DNA of 6,265 nucleotides. Source: an uncultured Clostridia bacterium. GTDB taxonomy: Bacteria > Bacillota > Clostridia > Oscillospirales > CAG-272. This document shows, one piece after another, positions 1 through 6,263 of the stretch. The translations under genes were made by a program, and so were the position numbers. The stretch is from contig CAMZBE010000085.1 in assembly GCA_947304475.1 (NCBI GenBank), forward strand, positions 1-6,265, given 5' to 3'. The notes below the pieces were generated by a model that saw only the letters and a program-made list of their open reading frames with translations, did not search any database and was not told the DNA's origin. How positions within the stretch are numbered: position 1 is the stretch's first letter; each line of letters starts with the position of its first letter.

Positions 1-1121
1 TCTTTCAAGGCGTCGAAGCCGTCCCGGGTTTTCGCCGAAACGGCAAACGCCGCAGGCACGCCGTCCGGCAGATCGGCTTTGCCCCACGCGGGGGCAAGAT
101 CGGACTTGTTCAAAAGCAACACGGCAACGCCCGCAAAGTCCCGGGCGAGCGCGAGCAGATCGGCGTCTTCCTTTTCGAGCGGACGCGAGACGTCGAGAAC
201 GAGCAGCAGCACTTCCGAGCCGCCGATCTTTTTCTTCGCGCGCTCGACGCCGATGGTTTCGACCGGATCGGACGTGTCGCGCAGTCCCGCGGTGTCCGCC
301 AGACGGAGCAGGGCGCGCCCCACGGGGAGCGGATATTCCAGAACGTCGCGCGTCGTGCCCGGGATCTCGGTGACGATCGCCGCGTCCTCCCCGAGCAGAC
401 GGTTGAAGACCGCGCTCTTGCCGACGTTGGGTTTTCCGGCGAGCGCGGCGGGAATCCCCTCGCGGATCGCGCGCCCGGTGCGGTAGGTGTTCTGCAGCGC
501 GATCAGGTCGGTAAGGATCGCCCCGACGCCGTCGGCAACCTGCTCCCTCGACAGATCGGCAAGATCCTCTTCGGGATAGTCGATCGAGGCGTAGAGCGAC
601 GAAAGCAGCGTCAGAAGACGGTCGTGGATCTCCCCGACGGCGCTTGACAGACGGTCGCGCGAGTCCGACGCAGAAAGCCGCACCTGACTTCTCGTTACGG
701 CGTCGATCGCCAGTCCCACCGCCTCGGCGTCCGAGAGCGACAGTTTGCCCGCCAGGTACGCCCGGCGCGTGAACTCCCCGGCGGGCGCGGGGATCGCCCC
801 TGCTTTCAGCGTCGCTTCGAGCACCATGCCCGAGAGCAGCGGACCGCCGTGGCAGGACAGTTCGATCACGTCCTCGCCGGTATAGGAATTGGGCGCGGGG
901 AAGTAGAGGAGCAGACCGTCGTCGACGATCTCTTCGTCCAGTATGATATTGCCGTAGACCGCCCGGCGCGGGGGCAGGGCGGACAGGGGTTTTCCGTTCT
1001 TCGGGACGAAACACTTCTCCGCAATAGCCAGGGCGTTATCCCCCGACACCCGGATAACGGCAACCCCGCCCTTACCGGGCGGGGTTGATACGGCTGTTAC
1101 GGTGCCGACGTGCCCGATCAC
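1..1121 (-). CDS. mnmE: tRNA modification GTPase MnmE (TrmE), 3' end cut by window edge
   Basis: MnmE works with MnmG to install the (carboxymethyl)aminomethyl group on wobble uridine 34 of certain tRNAs, using a folate one-carbon donor and GTP hydrolysis in the cytoplasm. The 373 complete codons visible cover the N-terminal folate-binding domain (STPPGKGGVAVIRVSG at 12-27), the helical domain (DYPEED at 181-186) and the G domain: G1 GKPNVGKS 229-236, G2 GTTRD 255-259, G3 DTAG 276-279, G4 NKSD 338-341 and G5 SAK 362-364. These positions match the E. coli protein (about 454 residues), so roughly 80 residues are outside the window, including the C-terminal Cys-x-Gly-Lys motif. I chose the GTG start at 1121-1119 because it gives the normal N-terminus and overlaps the jag stop as GTGA, implying translational coupling; no strong ribosome site precedes it. 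The identity is secure; the exact start is likely. Confidence 0.96.
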   Translation of the reverse strand, partial: MIGHVGTVTAVSTPPGKGGVAVIRVSGDNALAIAEKCFVPKNGKPLSALPPRRAVYGNIILDEEIVDDGLLLYFPAPNSYTGEDVIELSCHGGPLLSGMVLEATLKAGAIPAPAGEFTRRAYLAGKLSLSDAEAVGLAIDAVTRSQVRLSASDSRDRLSSAVGEIHDRLLTLLSSLYASIDYPEEDLADLSREQVADGVGAILTDLIALQNTYRTGRAIREGIPAALAGKPNVGKSAVFNRLLGEDAAIVTEIPGTTRDVLEYPLPVGRALLRLADTAGLRDTSDPVETIGVERAKKKIGGSEVLLLVLDVSRPLEKEDADLLALARDFAGVAVLLLNKSDLAPAWGKADLPDGVPAAFAVSAKTRDGFDALK

Positions 1122-2215
1122 GCCGGATCGCCGTCCGAATTCTCTTCTTCGGACGCGTCTTCGTCGTTCGCTTCCTCGTCGGAGATCGAGGAAACGTCGG
1201 CGCCCTCGTCGGTGCCGATTTCGGTCTCAATCTCGACCTCGATCTCGGATTCCTCTTCGATCTCGGGCTCGTTCACGACCGTCTCAACCGGCGTTTCGAC
1301 CGGCGTCTCTTCCTCGCGGACGGCGGCGTCAGCCGGTCTGCGCTCGAAGAAGATCACGACGCGGCGATTGTTGTCCGAACCGACCGACGAGGTGGTCACG
1401 CCCTCAATCCCGCTCACTTCGTCGTGAATGATGCGGCGTTCGTAGGGGCTCATCGGCTCGAGCATCACGTTACGGCGGGTGCGTTTCGCCTTCTCCGCCA
1501 TGCGGCGGGCGACGGCGCGCAGCGCCTCTTCGCGTTTGGCGCGGTAGCCCTCGATGTCGATGGTCACGCGGCTGTGGTCGCGCTCACCCTTCGAGTTGAG
1601 TTGCGCGCAGGCGAGGTTCGCCAGATACTGCAGGGAGTCGAGCGTATCGCCGTGATGACCGATCAGGTTCGCGGCGCCCTCGCCCGAGATCACGATCCGG
1701 CGAGCGCCGTCGGAGGTCGAGTAGAGGGTGGCGGTCGCGTCGATGCCGAGATTGGCGATCAGGGTGTTGACGAAATCGAGCGAGCGGTCCTCGCCCGGCG
1801 CCGCCTCGATCTTCTCGAGTTGCACCTGATCCTCGGGGATCACGACGCTGCGCTTTTTCGGCGGCTGGGGATTGGGGTTCTGGCGCGGGATCCGTTCCTC
1901 GCCGCGGGGGCGTCTCGGTCCCTGACCGTTCTTCTTCTGCCCCTGGTTGTTCCGCTCCTGTCTCGGCTGGCGCTCGGGACGGTTCTCACGCGCCTGACGG
2001 TCGCGCTGCACCTCGCGGCGCGGGGCGTCGTCGGGCAGTTCGATATAGGCGCGCACCTTCGCGGGTTTCACGCCGATCACGCCGAAGATCCCTTTGCTTC
2101 CCGCGTGCAGGATCTCGTACTGGACGTCTGCCAGTTCGTCCGCGCCGAGCAGGGTGCGGGCGAGTTCTTTCGCTTCGGATACGTCCTTACCGGACGCGAT
2201 AACTTCTTTGATCAC
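1118..2215 (-). CDS. jag: RNA-binding protein Jag/KhpB (Jag_N, KH and R3H domains) with long charged linker and tail
   Basis: Jag (KhpB, formerly SpoIIIJ-associated protein) is a cytoplasmic single-stranded RNA-binding protein that partners YidC and, in streptococci, influences cell elongation. The 365 residues show a Jag_N domain (1-60, SKGIFGVIGVKPAKV at 40-54), a basic Arg/Gln/Pro-rich linker (about 64-122, 19 Lys/Arg against 7 acidic), a KH domain (about 146-205, GxxG-type loop IGHHGD 185-190) and an R3H domain (about 224-290, R260xxxH264). Residues 301-365 form a tail with 29 Asp/Glu and no Lys/Arg. The B. subtilis protein is about 208 residues, so linker and tail explain the extra length. 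The start is GTG at 2215-2213, preceded at about 8 nt by AGAGGAGAG (2223-2231). The gene lies 21 nt after yidC and overlaps mnmE by 4 nt, so it is inside the same operon. Confidence 0.96.
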   Translation of the reverse strand: MIKEVIASGKDVSEAKELARTLLGADELADVQYEILHAGSKGIFGVIGVKPAKVRAYIELPDDAPRREVQRDRQARENRPERQPRQERNNQGQKKNGQGPRRPRGEERIPRQNPNPQPPKKRSVVIPEDQVQLEKIEAAPGEDRSLDFVNTLIANLGIDATATLYSTSDGARRIVISGEGAANLIGHHGDTLDSLQYLANLACAQLNSKGERDHSRVTIDIEGYRAKREEALRAVARRMAEKAKRTRRNVMLEPMSPYERRIIHDEVSGIEGVTTSSVGSDNNRRVVIFFERRPADAAVREEETPVETPVETVVNEPEIEEESEIEVEIETEIGTDEGADVSSISDEEANDEDASEEENSDGDPA

Positions 2216-2236
2216 GGTTGATCTCTCCTCTCTGGA

Positions 2237-3448
2237 TCAGTCTTCTTTGTTTTGGTCGGCGGCTTCGTCCGCGCCGATCGCGTTCACCATATCTTCGAGA
2301 TCGCCCCCGACCGGCTTGGTTTCGGGTGCGGGCGTCTCTTCGGTCTTATCGGCGAAATCCTCGGGTTTCAGTTTCTTTTCCGAGGGAGAGGGGGCGGGAC
2401 GGCTGCGTTTTTTGCGCTGCGCGTTGTTCTGCGCTGGTCTTCTGTTGTCCTCGGGGAATTCGTCGTCGTCGTCAATGTGATGCAACGAGACCGGACGGTC
2501 GCCCGAATACGACGAACCGGTGTACGCCGGGCGCTCGACCTGTTTCTTTTTCAGTTCTTTTACGATCTGTTCGAGTTCTTCCTTCGAGTACTTCGGCATC
2601 GGCATCACTTTCGCCAGGATCAGCATCTGCAGGATCCCGATGACAGACTGATAGATCCAGTACACGCCGATCGCGCCGGGCATCATAGCGGAGAAGACGA
2701 CCGCGGTGATCGGACCGAGCCACATCATGATCCCGCTCGAGGTCTTCTGATCCTGCGTCTGCGCAGCCATCTGCGCCGGATCGCCGTTCAGTTTTTTCGA
2801 GAGGAACATCGTGAGGATACTGAACCCGAAGTTGATCAGCGGGATCAGAAGGAGCAGACTCCAGGTGAAGTTCCCGCGGATGAAGGGAATCTGCGTCAGA
2901 TCCAGTTTGTCGCCGAAGAAGGACAGTTTCGGAAGGATATCCGAAAGAAGTCCGGTTCCGCCGGCTCCGGCGTACGCGGACTGCGCGCCCTCCATGTTGC
3001 CCTTGATCGCGGAGATCAGACTGATCTCCGACGTACCGTAACTGCCCGAAAACCCGATCCCCTCGGCGATCGCGCCGAGAAAGTCGCCGATCTTCGAAAC
3101 GTAGGTCAGGGGCTTCTGGATCACGCGGAAGAGGATCAGGATGATCGGGATCTGGATCAGAAGCGGCAGGCAGCCCGAGAAGGCGGAATAGCCCTCCTTC
3201 TGCTGGAGCGCCATGATCTCTTCCTGCTTTCTGCGAAGGGTGGGCTGGTCGTTCCGTCCGGCGTATTTCTTCTCGATCATCATGATCTTGGGACGGAGTT
3301 TGGCGCCCTTGATCTGGTTCTTCTGCTGCATGATCGCGAGGGGAAGCAGCACGATCTTGATGGCAAGGGCAAACAGAAGGAGCGCAATCATATAGTTGCC
3401 GGTCCAACTGTTAAAAAAGTTCAGAATGTTACCGAAAAAATTAGACAT
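2237..3448 (-). CDS. yidC: membrane protein insertase YidC/Oxa1 family
   Basis: YidC inserts and folds membrane proteins in the cytoplasmic membrane, alone or with Sec. The 403-residue protein shows the five-helix Gram-positive layout: TM1 about 18-40, a cytoplasmic helical hairpin 41-92 (charged, ending at EGYSAFSGCLP), TM2 about 93-112, an outer segment 113-193, TM3 about 194-216, TM4 about 241-258 and TM5 about 259-281. There is no lipobox or cleavable signal at the N-terminus, unlike B. subtilis SpoIIIJ. The position of the functional groove arginine in TM1 appears to be Lys31 (IKIVLLPL 30-37). Residues 283-403 are a long hydrophilic tail with a run of Asp (326-329), a basic patch (345-361) and an acidic end, the sort of tail that can contact ribosomes in related proteins. 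The ATG start at 3448 has AGGA at 3456-3459; it begins 3 nt after the yidD stop. Confidence 0.97.
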   Translation of the reverse strand: MSNFFGNILNFFNSWTGNYMIALLLFALAIKIVLLPLAIMQQKNQIKGAKLRPKIMMIEKKYAGRNDQPTLRRKQEEIMALQQKEGYSAFSGCLPLLIQIPIILILFRVIQKPLTYVSKIGDFLGAIAEGIGFSGSYGTSEISLISAIKGNMEGAQSAYAGAGGTGLLSDILPKLSFFGDKLDLTQIPFIRGNFTWSLLLLIPLINFGFSILTMFLSKKLNGDPAQMAAQTQDQKTSSGIMMWLGPITAVVFSAMMPGAIGVYWIYQSVIGILQMLILAKVMPMPKYSKEELEQIVKELKKKQVERPAYTGSSYSGDRPVSLHHIDDDDEFPEDNRRPAQNNAQRKKRSRPAPSPSEKKLKPEDFADKTEETPAPETKPVGGDLEDMVNAIGADEAADQNKED

Positions 3449-3451
3449 CGT

Positions 3452-3757
3452 TCAATCCTGTTCTACGGCGGTCGGTTGAACGCCGCCGTTCGATCTCTCC
3501 CGGATCCTGTCAAAGGGGATTTCGGGGTACTTTTTCCGCCAGCCCTTTTCCGGTACCGGATCGTAACCCGGGCGGCAGAAGGGGTTGCAGCGCAGCAAGC
3601 GCCAGACGGTTAGCGCCAATCCCACAAAAAAGCCTCGTTTCTGAAATGCCGTAACGGCGTAGGCGGAGCAGGTCGGATAAAACCTGCAGCAGGGCGATTT
3701 GAGGGGGGAGATCGCTTTCTGATAAAATTTGATGAGCCCGATACAAAGATGTTTCAT
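3452..3757 (-). CDS. yidD: membrane protein insertion efficiency factor YidD
   Basis: YidD is a small membrane-associated protein thought to help YidC-dependent insertion; its molecular role is not settled. The 101 residues carry the complete family signature: an amphipathic N-terminal helix (LIKFYQKAISPLK 8-20), CRFYPTCS (24-31), a hydrophobic helix (about 42-55), RCNP (56-59) and GYDPVP (64-69). Length and order are normal; the last 30 residues are a variable hydrophilic tail. The ATG at 3757-3755 overlaps the rnpA stop as ATGA, and AAGGTG (3762-3767) inside the end of rnpA is the likely ribosome site. yidC follows after 3 nt, and its AGGA lies inside the yidD coding end, so rnpA-yidD-yidC are probably coupled in translation. 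Confidence 0.96.
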   Translation of the reverse strand: MKHLCIGLIKFYQKAISPLKSPCCRFYPTCSAYAVTAFQKRGFFVGLALTVWRLLRCNPFCRPGYDPVPEKGWRKKYPEIPFDRIRERSNGGVQPTAVEQD

Positions 3758-4140
3758 TTCGCACCTTGGGAGATCAGTCCCAGTTTTTGAAACGCGAGCG
3801 ATAACTCCGGGACGAGTTGGTCGCTCTTTCTCGTCGTCGCGCGTTCCCGAGCGGCAATGACGATCAGGTATCCGACGCGGACGGGGTTCTCCCGGATCAC
3901 GCGGCGGTATGCCTCGCGGATGATCCGCTTCGTCCGGTTGCGGACGACCGCGCCCCCGATCTTCTTCGAGACGGTGAGCCCGATCCTGTTCACGCGGATC
4001 TTTTGGGGGTGTTCCTTCTGCAGTCTGTCCGCCGCGTAGTCGGGGAGCAGATAGACCGCTAAGGAGGGTGTCACGAAACGCTTGCCTTTCGCGTACGCTT
4101 TGGAAAACAGATGGTTTTCGCAGATCGCTTTGAATTTCAA
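3754..4140 (-). CDS. rnpA: ribonuclease P protein component (RnpA)
   Basis: RnpA is the protein subunit of RNase P and helps the catalytic RNA cleave the 5' leader of precursor tRNAs. The sequence has an N-terminal region typical of the family (FKAICENHLFSKAYAKGKRF at 3-22), a central strand, and the hallmark basic helix NRIGLTVSKKIGGAVVRNRT (51-70) containing the RNR motif at 67-69, followed by KRIIREAYR. At 128 residues it is close to the usual length of about 115-130. I chose the TTG at 4140-4138: AAGGAA (4151-4156) precedes it by 10 nt and the homologous N-terminus begins there. The same frame continues upstream to another TTG at 4179, which would add 13 residues (PASAERKRNGDH-type) unlike the family and swallow the ribosome site. 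It lies 91 nt after rpmH and overlaps yidD by 4 nt. Confidence 0.95.
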   Translation of the reverse strand: MKFKAICENHLFSKAYAKGKRFVTPSLAVYLLPDYAADRLQKEHPQKIRVNRIGLTVSKKIGGAVVRNRTKRIIREAYRRVIRENPVRVGYLIVIAARERATTRKSDQLVPELSLAFQKLGLISQGAK

Positions 4141-4150
4141 GTGATCACCG

Positions 4151-4156
4151 TTCCTT
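4151..4156 (-). promoter_or_regulatory. ribosome binding site deciding the rnpA start
   Basis: On the minus strand this reads AAGGAA, 10 nt before the TTG at 4140. It is the only purine-rich site in the rpmH-rnpA gap placed for a start that yields a normal RnpA N-terminus. It supports the shorter 128-residue form over the in-frame TTG at 4179. The spacing is slightly long and the start codon weak, so translation of rnpA may be modest. Confidence 0.6.
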
Positions 4157-4181
4157 TTTCGTTCGGCTGACGCCGGCAAAG

Positions 4182-4217
4182 AAAAACCCCGATCATACCG
4201 AAGGGCGGTGATCGGAG
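4182..4217 (-). terminator. intrinsic terminator / attenuator between rpmH and rnpA
   Basis: Read on the minus strand, CTCCGATCA (4217-4209) pairs with TGATCGGGG (4195-4187), a 9-bp stem with one G-U pair. The 13-nt loop contains a further possible CCG/CGG pairing, and five T residues (4186-4182) follow directly. That is the form of a Rho-independent terminator. Because rnpA has no separate convincing promoter in the 91-nt gap, I infer partial read-through: much transcript would end after rpmH, giving more L34 message than rnpA message. This arrangement would suit the large excess of ribosomes over RNase P. The stem is visible; the read-through efficiency is inference. Confidence 0.75.
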
Positions 4218-4231
4218 GTTTGTCTTTGCAC

Positions 4232-4366
4232 TCAATAGGTGAGTTGTGCTCTGCCCTTTGCGCGTCTTCTTTTCAGAACTTTTCTGCCGTTCGAGGTAGC
4301 CATTCTCTTCCGGAAACCGTGCTCTTTGGATCTCTGTCTTTTCTTGGGCTGGTAGGTCCTCTTCAT
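4232..4366 (-). CDS. rpmH: 50S ribosomal protein L34 (bL34)
   Basis: bL34 is a small, very basic protein of the large ribosomal subunit that binds 23S rRNA. The 44 residues match the family across their whole length: MKRTYQPKKRQRSKEHGFR at the start, MATSNGRKVLKRRRAKGR in the middle, and a short end QLTY. Usual length is 44-46. The ATG at 4366-4364 follows a perfect AAGGAGG (4375-4381) by 8 nt, indicating strong translation. The frame is open further upstream to a TTG at 4441, but the 25 extra residues have no family counterpart and the extension would begin at about the transcription start, so it is rejected. The gene is first in the operon and is followed by a terminator-like hairpin. Confidence 0.98.
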   Translation of the reverse strand: MKRTYQPKKRQRSKEHGFRKRMATSNGRKVLKRRRAKGRAQLTY

Positions 4367-4441
4367 CACTATTACCTCCTTGTTCGAGTTTATGAAAGCG
4401 GTAAAAACCGCATAGTTCGAGCATACCGAACTGACAAGCAA
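4367..4441 (-). promoter_or_regulatory. rpmH 5' leader with small alternative hairpins
   Basis: Between the predicted transcription start (about 4440) and the rpmH ATG lie about 74 nt. The minus strand shows a perfect hairpin GCGGT-TTTT-ACCGC (4411-4398) and a 5-bp hairpin GTTCG-GTATGCT-CGAAC (4431-4415). A second CGAAC copy (4386-4382) sits directly against the AAGGAGG ribosome site, so the same GTTCG could pair with either copy. The pairings are short. Regulation, for example autoregulation by L34, is only a possibility; the leader may simply be unstructured spacer. Confidence 0.4.
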
Positions 4442-4446
4442 ACAAT

Positions 4447-4475
4447 ATTATAAACGGAAAGGTTCGGTTTGTCAA
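4447..4475 (-). promoter_or_regulatory. consensus sigma-A type promoter for the rpmH operon
   Basis: On the minus strand the -35 box is TTGACA (4475-4470) and the -10 box TATAAT (4452-4447), separated by exactly 17 nt. Both boxes match the housekeeping consensus at all 12 positions. The predicted start of transcription is near 4440. The promoter lies immediately after the terminator of the upstream lipoprotein gene, so rpmH and the genes after it form an independently driven unit. A perfect match of this kind is expected for a highly expressed ribosomal operon. Confidence 0.93.
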
Positions 4476-4487
4476 GAACTTTTTTGT

Positions 4488-4527
4488 AAAAATGCCCGCG
4501 CCCGCGTACGCACGGTACGCGGGCGCG
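4488..4527 (-). terminator. intrinsic terminator of the metallo-beta-lactamase-fold lipoprotein gene
   Basis: A perfect 13-bp stem (4527-4515 with 4509-4497, CGCGCCCGCGTAC on the plus strand) closes a 5-nt loop. On the minus strand the stem is followed by GGCA and then five T residues (4492-4488). It begins 18 nt after the TAA stop of the lipoprotein gene and ends before the rpmH -35 box, so it insulates the two transcription units. The GGCA gap between stem and T tract is a small departure from the ideal form; CCCGCG is repeated in tandem (4495-4506), so the stem could slip closer to the T tract. Confidence 0.88.
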
Positions 4528-4545
4528 CAAAGCGCGGATCCGGTT

Positions 4546-6159
4546 TTACGGTTTCTGTTCCTCGTAGAGCGCCTCGTAATCGGCGTTGCGGGGACCGGTC
4601 GGCGTGTAGGGAAGATCGAGTTTGGTCGTCCCTTCCGCCATCACGATGATCTTCTTCACGCTGTCGGCGTTGCGGATCCATTCATTCTCTTTGTGGCGGT
4701 TGGTGATCGTTCCCTCGTACCGGGGACGGAAGACCTCGCCGTGGCTCTCGGACTGCCAGTTGACGAAGGGCATCGGCCAGAGAACGACCGACGGATCGAT
4801 CTTCTGGTAAAGATTGCCGCGGCATTGGTTCTCGTAGCCGTGATGTGCGTACTGCATGATATCCGCCTTGAGCGTATCGCCCGACAGGTACATCATACGG
4901 TCGCTCTCGCCGAATTCGGCATCGCCGAGGAACACGATCTTCTGTCCCGCGATCTCGATCTTGAAAACCGTCGAGGTATCGTTGCCGGAGTTGAAGTTCA
5001 GGGGGTACACGTCCTCAAAGGTGCAAAGGACCGTGACTTTCGTCCCCGCGAAAGCGAACTGCATTCCGCTGTGCAGTTTGCGGTAGAGCGTCGCGCCCTC
5101 CCACGAAGCCATGAGATCTTCCCACGCGACGTTATTGGTCGGGTAGATATCGCCGGCCGTGACGTAGGGGAAGTTGTAGTAGAACCCTTCGACCTTGACC
5201 TTGTTTTTATACTGATTCGTGAAGTTGCGGAGCGCCCCGATATGGTCGATATGCAGGTGGGTGATGAACCATGCGGCGATGATCGGCTGTTCGTGATCCG
5301 CGGGCTTGTTTTCGGTGAGGACCTTGTAGATGGAAGCCGCGTCCTGTTTGGTATCGTACCCGCCGTCGATCACGATGAATTTGCCGTCGGAGAGTTGCAG
5401 GACGTAAGACATCCCGCCGTTATACCCTGCCGCTTTGCAATCTACGTTGATCTGCCAGAGCGCGGGCGAGACCTTTCCGGCGCCGGGATCGAGCCGCGAT
5501 GGGATCAGGTCGTCTTCGCGCCCGATATAGACGCGGACCGCGCCCTCGCCTGCAAGGTAGGACAGGTACGCCGTGTATTTTTCGTGTTTATACAGGACGT
5601 AGCGGTTATCCCCCATCTGATACGCCTGTTTCCGCTCGCAGCCGGCGGTCTGCTGGAACCAGCGGGAGTAGATGTCGAAATCGGTTTTCTGGCAATTCTC
5701 GTAATAGAGGATCTTGGCGCAGTCCCGGTTTCCGTAATCGCTCTTGGAGCAGGAGAAGGCGCCTTTGAACGTTCCGACCGTCGGGAGTTGAATATTCAGC
5801 GTCTCCGAGTGGGTGCAGCCCTCTCGCGTACATTTGACGCTCTCGATCACGCCGGCATCACTTACCGATACCGAATAAACGTGTTTCACGGCATCCCCCT
5901 TGAATGTGTTTTGACCGCGTTCGCCGCAGGTGCAGGAAAGATAGTAGGTCGGGCGCTCGCCGCAGGCGGAGGCGCTCTTGAGCAGGTAGCGGTCGCTCTG
6001 CACTTTTTGTGTGAAACTGTGCACGTGTCCCGGCGCGGCGGTGGTCGCAGCCGTCGTTGCCGCCGTGTCGATTGCCGTCGCGTCGGGCGGTTCGTTTTCA
6101 AAACACCCCGCGAGGCAAAGAAGCGAAAGGAGCAGAAGTAAGCCGAATAATCGTTTCAT
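4546..6159 (-). CDS. predicted secreted lipoprotein with ComEC-like metallo-beta-lactamase-fold domain
   Basis: The 537-residue product begins with a signal peptide (KR, then a hydrophobic core 4-15) and a lipobox LAGC (16-19), so Cys19 should be lipidated and the protein anchored outside the cytoplasmic membrane. An Ala/Thr-rich linker (27-43) follows. Residues about 45-120 hold a Cys/His-bearing region (SCTCGE 75-80, later C110 and C115) that resembles modules common in clostridial surface proteins. The catalytic domain runs from about 235 to 515: VIDGG (263-267), the metal motif THLHIDH (300-306), NDTST (393-397), LGDAE (411-415) and YAHHG (437-441). This order fits the ComEC C-terminal hydrolase-type family. 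A nuclease or other phosphoesterase activity is possible, but the substrate is unknown. The ATG at 6159 has AGGA at 6170-6173. It is a single-gene unit with its own terminator, and no competence gene is nearby. Confidence 0.88.
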   Translation of the reverse strand: MKRLFGLLLLLSLLCLAGCFENEPPDATAIDTAATTAATTAAPGHVHSFTQKVQSDRYLLKSASACGERPTYYLSCTCGERGQNTFKGDAVKHVYSVSVSDAGVIESVKCTREGCTHSETLNIQLPTVGTFKGAFSCSKSDYGNRDCAKILYYENCQKTDFDIYSRWFQQTAGCERKQAYQMGDNRYVLYKHEKYTAYLSYLAGEGAVRVYIGREDDLIPSRLDPGAGKVSPALWQINVDCKAAGYNGGMSYVLQLSDGKFIVIDGGYDTKQDAASIYKVLTENKPADHEQPIIAAWFITHLHIDHIGALRNFTNQYKNKVKVEGFYYNFPYVTAGDIYPTNNVAWEDLMASWEGATLYRKLHSGMQFAFAGTKVTVLCTFEDVYPLNFNSGNDTSTVFKIEIAGQKIVFLGDAEFGESDRMMYLSGDTLKADIMQYAHHGYENQCRGNLYQKIDPSVVLWPMPFVNWQSESHGEVFRPRYEGTITNRHKENEWIRNADSVKKIIVMAEGTTKLDLPYTPTGPRNADYEALYEEQKP

Positions 6160-6209
6160 GGCGTCTTCATCCTTTTTTACAAGAATTGAACGTAACGTCC
6201 TCCGTTTTT

Positions 6210-6263
6210 ATGATAGCATTTTTCGTTCTTTTTTACTATCATTATTTTGCCCGATTGTATCAA
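6210..6263 (-). promoter_or_regulatory. candidate promoter region and 7-bp inverted repeat upstream of the lipoprotein gene
   Basis: Two weak promoter candidates face the lipoprotein gene. The first is TTGATA (6263-6258), 17 nt, GATAGT (6240-6235). The second is an extended -10, TGC followed by TATCAT (6215-6210), with only a poor -35. An exact inverted repeat, ATGATAG (6210-6216) and CTATCAT (6236-6242) with 19 nt between, overlaps both -10 boxes, so it could be an operator or merely reflect two similar AT-rich boxes. The remainder of 6160-6265 is AT-rich and holds only the AGGA ribosome site. Which box is used cannot be decided from sequence. Confidence 0.4.

Noticed and set aside
1200..1320. 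Possible tandem DNA repeat (recurring TCGATCTCGG and GACCGGCGT-like units)
   Set aside because: The repetition follows from the low-complexity Glu-rich protein tail of Jag (ETPVETPVET, EIEVEIETEI) and is not a regular DNA repeat array.
1085..2221. 378-residue open frame on the plus strand opposite jag
   Set aside because: Its Asp/Arg/Leu-rich sequence mirrors the jag codons; jag has three recognised domains and a ribosome site.
2472..3407. 311-residue open frame on the minus strand in another frame of yidC
   Set aside because: It is a highly charged frame-shifted reading of yidC, without domains; yidC itself is intact.
2252..3613. 453-residue open frame on the plus strand across yidC and yidD
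   Set aside because: The translation is rich in Arg, Asp and His without domain features, and it crosses the boundary of two confidently identified genes on the other strand.
4232..4441. Longer 69-residue form of L34
   Set aside because: The 25 extra N-terminal residues have no counterpart in bL34, the start would be a TTG at about the transcription start, and a perfect ribosome site precedes the ATG at 4366.
4137..4475. 112-residue minus-strand frame overlapping rpmH
   Set aside because: It spans the promoter, leader, rpmH and terminator in another frame and shows no conserved features.
4442..4545. Possible oriC beside rpmH
   Set aside because: No DnaA boxes are visible; the interval is fully explained by a terminator and a promoter.
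4492..6141. 549-residue open frame on the plus strand opposite the lipoprotein gene
   Set aside because: It is an antisense shadow in GC-rich DNA. It has no recognisable domain, and the minus strand carries a signal peptide, lipobox and metal-binding motifs.
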